The translations under genes and the position numbers were made by a program. A stretch of 64,000 bases of DNA from assembly GCF_000402035.1 (NCBI RefSeq), contig NC_021287.1:1550001-1614000 (forward strand). The letters run 5' to 3'. The notes beneath the pieces were generated by a model. The model was given only the letters and a program-made list of their open reading frames with translations. It did not search any database and was not told the DNA's origin. Positions within the stretch are counted from its first letter, which is position 1. The number at the start of each line of letters is the position of its first letter. Shown piece by piece: positions 34,489 through 42,275 of this stretch. The stretch comes from Caballeronia insecticola. GTDB lineage: Bacteria > Pseudomonadota > Gammaproteobacteria > Burkholderiales > Burkholderiaceae.

Positions 34489-35223
34489 ATGGCTTACGAA
34501 CTCTATTACTGGGACGGATTGCAGGGCCGCGGCGAATTCGTCCGGCTCGCGCTGGAAGATGCAGCCGCGGAATATGTCGACGTTGCGCGCGAATCGAAGA
34601 AAAGCGGCTATGGCATGGACGCCATGATGAAAGTGCTCAACAGCAAGAGCGAGCCGCATATTCCGTTCGCGCCGCCGTTCCTGAAGGATGGCAAGCTGAT
34701 CGTGCCGCATGTCGCGAATATCCTGCTGTACCTTGGGCCGAAGCTTCATCTCGCGCCGAAAGACGAAGGCCTGCGATACGTCGCGCACGGCTTGCAGCTG
34801 ACCATTGCGGATTTCATCACCGAAGTTCACGACACGCATCATCCGCTCGCGACCGATCTGTATTACGAAGATCAGAAGGACGCCGCGAAAATCCGCACGC
34901 AGAGTTTTCTCGACAAGCGCGTGCCCAAGTTCATGAGTTACTTCGAGCGCGTGCTCAAGCAGAACCCGCAGGGCGACACGCACATGATCGGCGACAAGGC
35001 CACGTACGTCGATCTGTCGGTCTTTCAGATCGTCGATGGACTGCATTACGCCTTTCCGCGCGCCATGAACAAGTTCGGCAAGCTGTATCCGCGTGTGGCC
35101 GCGTTGCACGATGCCGTGCTGCAACGGCCGAACATCGCGGCTTATGTCGATTCGGAGCGGCGCATTCCGTTCAACGAATCCGGCATTTTCAGGCACTATC
35201 CCGAACTCGATCAGGACGCGTGA
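34489..35223 (+). CDS. glutathione S-transferase family protein
   Basis: A 244-residue cytosolic GST. The thioredoxin-like N-terminal domain starts YELYYWDGLQGRGEFVRLAL, with a Tyr at the position used for catalysis in eukaryote-type GSTs. The alpha-helical C-terminal domain contains GDKATYVDLSVFQIVDGL. ATG 34489 follows GAGGAG by nine bases. It lies 25 bases upstream of an aldo/keto reductase, so the two are probably co-transcribed. Substrate unknown. Confidence 0.85.
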   Translation: MAYELYYWDGLQGRGEFVRLALEDAAAEYVDVARESKKSGYGMDAMMKVLNSKSEPHIPFAPPFLKDGKLIVPHVANILLYLGPKLHLAPKDEGLRYVAHGLQLTIADFITEVHDTHHPLATDLYYEDQKDAAKIRTQSFLDKRVPKFMSYFERVLKQNPQGDTHMIGDKATYVDLSVFQIVDGLHYAFPRAMNKFGKLYPRVAALHDAVLQRPNIAAYVDSERRIPFNESGIFRHYPELDQDA

Positions 35224-35248
35224 TCCACCACGCACACCAGGAGCCACT

Positions 35249-36052
35249 ATGGTCAAAACGATTCCTTCCTTCGGCCTCGGCACGTTTCGCGTCGATGCCG
35301 CGAAGACCACGAACGCGGTGAAGAGCGCAATCGCGCTCGGCTATCGTCACATCGACACCGCGCAGTACTACAACAACGAAGCCGCCGTCGGACAGGGTGT
35401 GCGCGACTCGGGCGTGCCGCGCGACGATATCTGGGTCACGACGAAAGTGTGGTGGGAACGGCTCTCGCGCGATGCGCTCATCGCGAGCCTGAAAGACAGC
35501 CACGCGAAGCTCGATATCGGCACGATCGATCTCGCGCTCGTGCACTGGCCGTCGCCGAAGGGCGCGGTGCCGATTGCCGAAACCCTCGCCGCCATGCAGG
35601 AGGCGCAGAAGCTCGGGTTGATCCGTCACTACGGCGTGTCGAATTTCACGGCGCCGCTGCTCGAAGAGGCGCTGAAGGCGCCGGGCGGCAAGGAGATCGT
35701 GACGAACCAGTTCGAAGTGAGCCCGTTTCTCGCGAACCGCGCGCTCGTCGATGCGACGCAGCGGCTCGGCGTCAAGGTGACCGCCTACATGCCGCTCGGC
35801 GAAGGCCGCGCGCATACGGACCCGACGCTGAAAGCGATCGCGCAGAAGCACGATGCAACGCCCGCGCAGGTGACGTTCGCGTGGCTGCTGTCGCGCGATA
35901 TCGTGGTGCTGTCGGCATCGACGAATCCGGAGCATCAGAAGAGCAACTGGGACGCGCAGAAGCTCAAGCTCGACGCGGATGACATCGCGAAAATCGATGC
36001 GCTCGATGAAGGCAAGCGTCACGCGAATCCGCCGTTTGCGCCGGCTTGGTGA
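35249..36052 (+). CDS. dkgB: aldo/keto reductase (2,5-diketogluconate reductase B-like)
   Basis: A 267-residue TIM-barrel oxidoreductase close in style to E. coli DkgB, with shared stretches such as FGLGTFR, DTAQYY, NNEAAVGQ, TTKVWWERLS and VHWPSP. The catalytic tetrad is visible: Asp and Tyr in DTAQYYNN, Lys in TTK, and His in LVHWP. It reduces 2,5-diketogluconate or methylglyoxal in relatives. It forms a pair with the GST. A scar of decayed coding sequence begins at its 3' end. Confidence 0.8.
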   Translation: MVKTIPSFGLGTFRVDAAKTTNAVKSAIALGYRHIDTAQYYNNEAAVGQGVRDSGVPRDDIWVTTKVWWERLSRDALIASLKDSHAKLDIGTIDLALVHWPSPKGAVPIAETLAAMQEAQKLGLIRHYGVSNFTAPLLEEALKAPGGKEIVTNQFEVSPFLANRALVDATQRLGVKVTAYMPLGEGRAHTDPTLKAIAQKHDATPAQVTFAWLLSRDIVVLSASTNPEHQKSNWDAQKLKLDADDIAKIDALDEGKRHANPPFAPAW

Positions 36053-36069
36053 CGCTTATTGAAAACGGC

Positions 36070-36249
36070 AGCGGAGTCGACGGCACGGCGTTCCAGGGGG
36101 TCATCGTCGTCGGCGCTACTGACTGCTCAGATAATCGAGCGGGATTCTCGAATTTCGCTTCATTAGGCGACATCATGGCTCGCGCCGATAACATCCTTTC
36201 CACTTGGAATGCCGGCCCCATCATTCAGGAGACAGTGGATACTCGTTAA
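36070..36249 (+). pseudogene. fragment resembling an S8 subtilase
   Basis: The translated segment GVIVVGATDCSDNRAGFSNF, followed by about 20 residues ending DNILSTWN, reads like the subtilisin core (family consensus around VGATDssdqrAsFSNyG and APGdnIlST). It then diverges and stops at 36249. The catalytic Asp, His and Ser regions are missing, so this is only a remnant. A later fragment (36249-36347) ends at TAA. The frames do not join. Confidence 0.5.
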
Positions 36250-36313
36250 AGGCGGACAAGACCAAAGGCGCAATCTACGGAATAGAGATTCCCGACAGCG
36301 CCGAAATGCTTAA

Positions 36314-36499
36314 GCTAGACTTTCGCAACCTTATCTGCCTCGTGTAATCGGCACTTACCGCCTCGCTCGTGTCATTCCAACGTCGCCTAAGCGATTTCCA
36401 GAATACAACCCGGATCTCGTAAAAGGCGACGTTATCAATAGCCTTGAATATACGTCAACGAAAGACTGTCGGACACAGAACCCTCTCTGCCTTCTTTAA
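36314..36499 (+). pseudogene. coding-like fragment without a start codon, unidentified
   Basis: The frame is open for 61 codons and reads like protein (PYLPRVIGTYRLARVIPTSP, then about 40 residues ending NPLCLL). It has no start codon and no family I recognise. It lies in the lower-GC scar after the subtilase-like fragment, in another frame, and may belong to the same decayed gene or to a neighbouring one. Confidence 0.35.
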
Positions 36500-36656
36500 C
36501 AGGGCAACCACAAACCCTTCGCGCGTTCGGCCGCCCCCATCTTCCGCCACGTTCAGCCAAGTCTGATTCTCGAATTCCGCTATCTCAGTAATATCTCGGC
36601 GTTGCATTACGCTCGTTTTCTCAAACAATTATCCATACAAAGGCGGTGGAAAGAGC

Positions 36657-38591
36657 ATGTCATCAACTCCCGACCACGTGCGTGCGCAGGAATACCTGGA
36701 GTCCGGTATCGCCGCCCATCGGCAAGCGCGCCATTCAGAGGCTGAAGCACACTATCGACGCGCAGTCGATATCAATCCGACTCAGCCCGAAGCCCTGAAT
36801 AATCTCGGCGTGTTGCTGGACGACACGGGCCGCTCCGACGAAGCTGAAGACTGCTATCAGCAGGCCATTTTGCTGCGCCCTGACTATCTTGATGCCCTCA
36901 AAAATCTGGCCGCCAGCCTAAGCGATTCGCAGCAGTGGGATAAGGCGGAACAGACCTTGAAAAAGGCCCTCGCCGTCGATCCGGCGAATGTGGCCATTCA
37001 TCTTCACCTGGCACGCGTACTTGGTTGCATGGGGCGCATCGCCGATGCCGAGGCATGCCTGAGGCATGCGCTGATTTTGCAGCCGGACAATGTTCAAACT
37101 TGTCTGGAACTCGGGCGCACGCTGGAAGCCGCCTGCAAGCCGGCGGAAGCCGAAACGCAATATCGCAAGTCCATCAGTGTCGCCCCGCATCAGGCGGAGA
37201 CTCATGTCGCATTGGCGAAACTTCTGGTCGAGCGGAAAAGCCTGCAAGACGCCGAAAGCGAATATCGCCACGCTTTGCGATTGCAGCCAGACGATGCGGA
37301 AACGTTGAGCAGTCTCGGCATGCTTTTACAAGGCACGGAACGCGTGACCGAAGCAGAAGCATGTTTCCGTGCCGCGTTGAGGAGCCGCGCGGAGCACATT
37401 CCCGCGCTGGGAAATCTGGCGGATCTGCTCAACAACGACGCCCGTTACGCGGAAGCCGAGGCATGCTATCGCCGCATACTCGAAATCGACCCGCGGTGCA
37501 TCGAGGCGTTGAATAACCTCGGACGCCTGCTCGAAGACGCGCATCGTTTCGACGAAGCCGAAACGTACTATAGACAGGTGCTGACTATCGAGCCGGAACG
37601 CGTTCCGACGGTACTGAATCTGAGTCTGTTGCTGCTCAAGCGCGGCCGCCTCAAGGAAGCGTGGCCACTCTACGAGTCGCGATACGCCGATTCGCCCTAC
37701 TGGGGAGACGAGTCCGCGATGCATGCGAAGCCGCCATTTCCGTTTAAGGAATGGCAAGGCGAGCCGCTCGCGGGCCGTTCCTTGCTGGTGCGCTCGGAGC
37801 AAGGTTTCGGAGACAGTCTGCACTTCGCTCGTTATCTGCCGCAGCTCAAGCGCCTGGGCGTCGCGAAGTTGACGCTCGTGTGTCCCGCCGCGCTTGTCAG
37901 TCTGCTGGAGACCGTCGAAGGCGTCGATGTTTGCATCAGCGAAACCGACGTGAATAACGTTCCGGCGCATGACTTCTGGTGCTTCACCATGAGCCTTCCA
38001 CTGCGATTCGGCACGACGCTCGACACCATTCCTGCTTCCGTGCCTTACCTGCGTGCGCCAGCCGAACGCCAGTCGCGCTGGGCCGGGCGATTTTCCGAAG
38101 ATTCCCTGAAGATCGGTCTGGTCTGGGCGGGCGATCCGCGACCGTCGCTTGCCAGTGCGCACCTGACGGATCGACGTCGCTCGCTGAACGCGCAAGCCTA
38201 TCTCCCGCTTCTGCGCATCCCGGGCATCACCTTCGTGAGCCTGCAGTTAGGCAACTCGACGCGGCCGCAGATCAAGGATCTGCCACCCGAATTGCGTCCC
38301 CTCGACGTGATGGACGAAGTCAACGATTTCGCCGACACCGCGGCACTCATCGAACAACTGGATCTGGTCATTACCGTGGACACGTCGGTGGCGCATCTGG
38401 CCGGCGCCCTGGCCAGGCCCGTCTGGATTCTGTCGCGTTTCGACGGCTGCTGGCGATGGCTTCTCGATCGCGACGACGCGCCCTGGTATCCGAGCGCGCG
38501 CCTGTTCCGGCAGACCCGGCCCGGCGACTGGACAGGCGTGATCGATCGTGTGACGCAGGCGCTGAGTACCCTGACGGCCAAGAAAAACTAG
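36657..38591 (+). CDS. tetratricopeptide repeat protein with glycosyltransferase-like C-terminal domain
   Basis: A 644-residue protein. The first ~340 residues hold about nine TPR units (EAEAHYRRAVDINPTQPEAL, then repeats ending in LQPDNVQTCLELG, LRPDYLDALKNLA and so on). The C-terminal third resembles the sugar-transferase (GT9/GT41-like) domain that follows TPRs in SPINDLY-like and bacterial glycan proteins: KIGLVWAGDPRPS, LDLVITVDTSVAHLAGALA, then WILSRFDGCWRWLLDR. It has no signal peptide. A weak ribosome site lies upstream. Such proteins may glycosylate proteins or polysaccharide; the target is unknown. It follows the decayed region directly, so it may share its origin. Confidence 0.8.
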   Translation: MSSTPDHVRAQEYLESGIAAHRQARHSEAEAHYRRAVDINPTQPEALNNLGVLLDDTGRSDEAEDCYQQAILLRPDYLDALKNLAASLSDSQQWDKAEQTLKKALAVDPANVAIHLHLARVLGCMGRIADAEACLRHALILQPDNVQTCLELGRTLEAACKPAEAETQYRKSISVAPHQAETHVALAKLLVERKSLQDAESEYRHALRLQPDDAETLSSLGMLLQGTERVTEAEACFRAALRSRAEHIPALGNLADLLNNDARYAEAEACYRRILEIDPRCIEALNNLGRLLEDAHRFDEAETYYRQVLTIEPERVPTVLNLSLLLLKRGRLKEAWPLYESRYADSPYWGDESAMHAKPPFPFKEWQGEPLAGRSLLVRSEQGFGDSLHFARYLPQLKRLGVAKLTLVCPAALVSLLETVEGVDVCISETDVNNVPAHDFWCFTMSLPLRFGTTLDTIPASVPYLRAPAERQSRWAGRFSEDSLKIGLVWAGDPRPSLASAHLTDRRRSLNAQAYLPLLRIPGITFVSLQLGNSTRPQIKDLPPELRPLDVMDEVNDFADTAALIEQLDLVITVDTSVAHLAGALARPVWILSRFDGCWRWLLDRDDAPWYPSARLFRQTRPGDWTGVIDRVTQALSTLTAKKN

Positions 38592-38715
38592 GTCGCCGCA
38601 CGATGCGAAAATTGCCCTGTCCCGAAAGCTCGAGCACATAACCGGCGCCTCGCAATGCTATCCTTGCGAGCGCCCTTATTCCATTTGCTTCTAAGCTTTC
38701 CACGATTTCGCAAAA

Positions 38716-40452
38716 GTGCTCTCATTCCTGCTCAAGCTCCGTACACGCGCCCAACGGCTGTTCCGTCTGTCGGACTCGCATACGATGCTCGTCTGGGCGG
38801 TCGTCGTTGGCGTGGCGGGCGCGTTCGCGACCTCGGCGTTTCGCGAGGGCATCGATCTGCTGCAGCGGCTATTCGGCGGCGAGCCCGGCAATTTCGTCGA
38901 AATGGCGAAGCGCCTGCCGTGGCCCGTGCGCGTCGCGCTGCCGACCGCGGGCGGATTGATCGCGGGACTGTGCCTGATCATCGCGAAACAGCGCGCGTGC
39001 AAGCAGACCAGCACCGATTACATGGAAGCCGCGACTATCGGCGACGGCGTCGTGCCCGTCTGGCAGAGCATGTGGCGCAGCATCTCGTCGCTCTTCACCA
39101 TTACGAGCGGCGGCTCCATCGGCCGGGAAGGCTCGATGGTGCAGCTCGCCGCGCTCGTCTCGTCGCTCATCGGGCGCTGGGTGCACTTCGATCCGCCGCG
39201 CCTGCGGCTGCTCGTCGCGTGCGGCGCGGCGGCGGGGATCACGTCGGCGTACAACGCGCCGATCGCCGGCGCATTCTTCGTCACCGAACTCGTACTCGGA
39301 TCGATGGCGATGGAAAGCTTCGGGCCGATTGTCGTGTCGTCGGTCGTCGCCAACATCACGATGCGCGAGTTCGCCGGCTACAAGCCGCCGTACGAGATGC
39401 CCGTGTTCCCGACCGTCACGGGCATCGAAGTGCTGCTCTTCGTCGTGCTCGGGCTGCTGTGCGGCGTGCTCGCGCCGCATTTCCTGCGGCTGCTCGCGGC
39501 ATCGAAGAAGCGCTTTTCCACACTGCCGCTGCCGCTGCCGTTGCGGCTCGCCGCGGGCGGCTTCATCGTCGGCGTGATCTCCATTCGCTGGCCCGAAGTC
39601 TGGGGCAATGGCTACGAAGTCGTGAACTCGCTGCTGCACGAGCCGTGGACGTGGACCGCGCTGCTCACCGTGCTCGTCTTCAAGATCATCGCGACAGCCG
39701 CCACGGCGGGCTCCGGGGCCGTCGGCGGTATCTTCACGCCGACGCTCTTCGTGGGCGCCGTGCTCGGCTGTCTGTACGGCATCGGCGTGCACGCAATCTG
39801 GCCCGACTCGACCTCCGCGCCCTTCGCCTACGCGATGGTCGGCATGGGCGCGTTCCTCGCCGCCGCCACGCACGCGCCGCTCATGGCAATTTTGATGATC
39901 TTCGAGATGACGCTCTCGTATCAGGTCATGCTGCCGCTCATGTTGTCGTGCGTGATCGCGTATTTCATTGCGCGCACGTCCGAGCAGACATCGATGTACG
40001 AAGTCACGCTGCGCCGCAATCGCGAGGAAAAGGAGCGTCTGCGTCTTGCCGCCACGCAGATGCGCGAACTCGTGAAGCCCGCCGATACCGTCGTGCCGCT
40101 CACGGCGAACATCAAGGACATGACGCGCGTATTCCTCGAATATCCGGTGAAATATCTGTATGTGGTCGATGAAGCCGAGCGCTTTCGCGGCGTGGTCGCG
40201 CTCAAGGACATTACGTCCGATCTGCTCGACGAGCACGACACGAAAACCAAGACCGCCGCCGATTATCTTCAGCCGCAATTCGACGTGCTCACGCCCGACA
40301 TGTCGCTCGGCGAAGCGCTCCAGCACTTCCTCGCGTTCCAGGGCGAGCGGCTGCCGGTCATCGAAAAAAAGACGCAGCCGTTGCTGCTCGGGGTCGTGTA
40401 CAAAACCTCCCTTCTGGACGCATACTTCCGTTTGAACCCGACATCGCGCTGA
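38716..40452 (+). CDS. ClC-family chloride channel/transporter with CBS domains
   Basis: A 578-residue membrane protein starting at a GTG. The ClC core has GGSIGREGS (anion-binding loop) and GSGAVGGIFTPTL (selectivity region), with about ten or more hydrophobic helices to residue ~430. A C-terminal pair of CBS domains follows (about 450-560). ClC proteins move chloride, or exchange chloride for protons. It resembles ClcB-type bacterial members. No ribosome site is obvious. A GC-rich hairpin follows at 40475. Confidence 0.85.
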   Translation: MLSFLLKLRTRAQRLFRLSDSHTMLVWAVVVGVAGAFATSAFREGIDLLQRLFGGEPGNFVEMAKRLPWPVRVALPTAGGLIAGLCLIIAKQRACKQTSTDYMEAATIGDGVVPVWQSMWRSISSLFTITSGGSIGREGSMVQLAALVSSLIGRWVHFDPPRLRLLVACGAAAGITSAYNAPIAGAFFVTELVLGSMAMESFGPIVVSSVVANITMREFAGYKPPYEMPVFPTVTGIEVLLFVVLGLLCGVLAPHFLRLLAASKKRFSTLPLPLPLRLAAGGFIVGVISIRWPEVWGNGYEVVNSLLHEPWTWTALLTVLVFKIIATAATAGSGAVGGIFTPTLFVGAVLGCLYGIGVHAIWPDSTSAPFAYAMVGMGAFLAAATHAPLMAILMIFEMTLSYQVMLPLMLSCVIAYFIARTSEQTSMYEVTLRRNREEKERLRLAATQMRELVKPADTVVPLTANIKDMTRVFLEYPVKYLYVVDEAERFRGVVALKDITSDLLDEHDTKTKTAADYLQPQFDVLTPDMSLGEALQHFLAFQGERLPVIEKKTQPLLLGVVYKTSLLDAYFRLNPTSR

Positions 40453-40474
40453 AACTGCGCAGCCGTGCAATTTC

Positions 40475-40502
40475 GCGGCGCGCAACGGTGTCTGCGCGCC
40501 GC
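40475..40502 (+). terminator. GC-rich hairpin after the ClC gene
   Basis: A perfect 10-bp stem GCGGCGCGCA / TGCGCGCCGC with an eight-base loop lies 23 bases after the stop. There is no T tract, so it may act with Rho or only mark the end of the transcript. Confidence 0.45.
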
Positions 40503-40681
40503 ATTCGCGCGCTACGGTTCCACTTCACATTTCACTCGAAGTCTGTCCGCGCGACGCCCACTCGTCGCGCCCGTGCGCTGATCGTCCGCCGAGACTGCGC
40601 GCACGGCGGGCAGCGGAAATGCATATCGGCATAGGCTTTGCTTGGTGCATTCTCGCTGCTTACGTGAGGAGGGGTTGCCCG

Positions 40682-40948
40682 ATGAAGACCTCAACGTTGT
40701 TGTCGATGGCCCTGGTTTCGGTCTCGTGCTACGCCGCGCCGCTGCACACGAGTTCGACGGACGAATCGACCGCCGCTGTCGCCGCGACGCGCGCCGCGTT
40801 GCGCGTGAATGCCGCGCCCGTCGCGCCGCCCGCGCCGGAAGTCGCGGCGCAGGATCTCGACCACGCGCGCTGGCGCCATGTGCCGCTGCCCAAGTCGCGC
40901 GCGCCGAACCACGGCATGGCGAGCCAGCCGATTCAGGTGCAGACCTGA
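40682..40948 (+). CDS. small secreted hypothetical protein, 88 aa
   Basis: A predicted exported protein with an N-terminal signal sequence (MKTSTLLSMALVSVSCYAAP, Ala-x-Ala-like cleavage near residue 19). The short Ala/Pro-rich mature part of about 70 residues ends in an unstructured tail. The ATG has AGGAGGGG about ten bases upstream. No family is recognised. A small protein (40995-41246) follows on the same strand. Confidence 0.65.
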   Translation: MKTSTLLSMALVSVSCYAAPLHTSSTDESTAAVAATRAALRVNAAPVAPPAPEVAAQDLDHARWRHVPLPKSRAPNHGMASQPIQVQT

Positions 40949-40994
40949 CGCCTTTCTCGCGACCGCATCATCCAGTTCAACCTCGGAACCCGGA

Positions 40995-41246
40995 ATGACC
41001 GATACGCACGATACGCCCGCCAAGCACGCCCTGAACGACGAGCCCATCGACGATGAAATCGCGCAGGTGCTGCGCGTCGCGAAATATCCCGCCAACAAGG
41101 ACGCGCTCGTCGACGCAGCCCGCGATGCCGGCGTGAGCAACGACGTCATCACGCTCCTCGACGGACTGCCCGAGCAGGATTACGCAGACGCCGACGCGGT
41201 CGAGCAATTGCTCGGCAGCAGCGGGGCGTCGGGCCTATCCAGCTGA
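40995..41246 (+). CDS. DUF2795 family small protein, 83 aa
   Basis: An 83-residue soluble protein with the helical core typical of DUF2795 (VLRVAKYPANKDALVDAARDAGVSNDVITLLDGLPEQDYADADAV). The family is small and functionally uncharacterised, and sometimes linked to stress-related clusters. The start is supported by GGAA near the ATG and by the N-terminal family boundary. It sits 47 bases after the preceding small gene. Confidence 0.75.
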   Translation: MTDTHDTPAKHALNDEPIDDEIAQVLRVAKYPANKDALVDAARDAGVSNDVITLLDGLPEQDYADADAVEQLLGSSGASGLSS

Positions 41247-41350
41247 GATAGCGAGTCGCGGCCGAAGTCGTTTCGTCAGATCCTGCTCAGGTCATACAAA
41301 ACCTTATTCATCAAAGACTTAAATCAATTACAAGCGAATTGCCAACAGTG

Positions 41351-41373
41351 CTATCCACAGAAACTGTGGATAA
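41351..41373. promoter_or_regulatory. inverted pair of DnaA boxes
   Basis: CTATCCACA (8 of 9) and TGTGGATAA (perfect complement of TTATCCACA) face each other across five bases. This is the arrangement often seen in origin or DnaA-titration sites. It is the strongest pair in the cluster. Confidence 0.7.
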
Positions 41374-41721
41374 CTCGACGGTCGTCCGAACCGTCGCCGC
41401 GTGCGTCGAAACCTGGCGCGGACCGCGTCGCACAAGGTTTTCCGCGCGAAATCAAGAAGCTAGCTGAGTCGCCAAGCGGTTTTCCACAGCCCTTCCCCGT
41501 CCGCTGGGGATAAGTTATTCAGTGTTCGAGGCCCGCGCGAGCATCCTGATGCGGCACGAAGCAGCGACGGTTTTGCTTTTGCCATCAAGCAATTAGCAGA
41601 CTTTCGCGGAGCTTTTCAACAAGTTGGTCCCCAGTTCATGGGGATAAGTGCATGGGCATCAATGCGTGCTTTGCGACGATATGCAGCGCCGCCCATACCG
41701 GGAATTTTTGTCCTGTTTGCT

Positions 41722-41751
41722 TTGTAATACATAGTAACCGGATGGCATAAT
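41722..41751 (+). promoter_or_regulatory. candidate sigma-70 promoter of the DUF2946 gene
   Basis: TTGTAA (41722-41727) and CATAAT (41746-41751) are separated by 18 bases. The start codon of the DUF2946 protein is 36 bases further on. No experimental support; assigned by matching to the consensus. Confidence 0.35.
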
Positions 41752-41786
41752 CGCCGCACTCCGCACTTCCACGTTTCCTCGCTTTC

Positions 41787-42170
41787 ATGCGCAGCCGCTT
41801 CTATCGACGCACGGGTTCTCTGCTGGCATTGCTCGCAATGCTGCTGATCACGTTCGCGCCGGCGGTTTCGCAAGTACTCGCGGCCAATGCGCAGGCAGGC
41901 GAATTCACTGCGGAATTGTGCTCGGCGCATGCATCGGCCACGACCGAGGCGCCTGCCGGTCATCACGCGGACACGCTCGCCCATCTCGACGATGCGGCCT
42001 GCGGCTATTGCCACTTCTTCGCACATGCGCCCGCCATATCGAGCGTGCGAATCGCGACGGCGCTCGACATTCCTGTCCGTCGTTTTGTCGCCGTCGCACC
42101 GGTGCGCGGCGAGCGCCCCGCTTCTCCCTTCACGACCGCGCAGCCGCGCGCGCCTCCGATTCTGATCTGA
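41787..42170 (+). CDS. DUF2946 family protein, 127 aa
   Basis: A small exported or membrane-anchored protein with an N-terminal hydrophobic signal segment (SLLALLAMLLITFAPAVSQV). The family motif is CSAH, then HH-D, then CGYCHFFAHAP. The conserved Cys and His residues suggest metal binding. Members are found next to TonB-dependent receptors and copper genes. Here the TonB receptor begins 105 bases downstream. A role in metal handling is inferred. Confidence 0.8.
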   Translation: MRSRFYRRTGSLLALLAMLLITFAPAVSQVLAANAQAGEFTAELCSAHASATTEAPAGHHADTLAHLDDAACGYCHFFAHAPAISSVRIATALDIPVRRFVAVAPVRGERPASPFTTAQPRAPPILI

Positions 42171-42275
42171 CTTCGTCCTGACGTGTCGATGCGTTTGCAT
42201 CGACGGGTTTCGCACGCCGCCCGGTTCGTGCGAAGCGCCACTACGACCGATTGCGACCGAATTCAAAGAAGAACC

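Larger units (their letters stand above)
36053..36656. other. lower-GC decayed region between dkgB and the TPR gene
   Basis: No intact gene is supported in this ~600-base stretch. Its base composition is visibly less GC-rich than both neighbours. It contains three coding-like fragments in different frames (36070-36249, 36249-36347, 36314-36499), of which the first is subtilase-like. The remainder (36500-36656) holds the start region of the next gene. This suggests an eroded foreign insertion. Confidence 0.6.
41247..41786. other. 540-base intergenic region with DnaA-box cluster and AT-rich stretch
   Basis: No gene is supported here. An AT-rich stretch (about 41293-41345) is followed by an inverted pair of DnaA boxes at 41351-41359 (8/9) and 41365-41373 (9/9 of TTATCCACA). 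Further near-matches lie at 41480-41488, 41505-41513 and 41639-41647 (8/9 each). A possible promoter for the downstream gene lies at 41722-41751. No dnaA, parA, repA or similar gene is nearby. Confidence 0.6.

Noticed and set aside
38655..40172. Long forward frame in another phase over the ClC gene
   Set aside because: Arg-rich out-of-frame shadow; the ClC frame has motif support.
38869..40485. Large minus-strand frame over the ClC gene
   Set aside because: Antisense of a well-supported channel gene; His/Arg/Glu-rich.
41247..41786. Naming this region as the chromosomal origin
   Set aside because: DnaA boxes and an AT-rich stretch are present, but dnaA, parAB, rpmH or replication initiator genes are not nearby. 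The evidence supports only a DnaA-box cluster.
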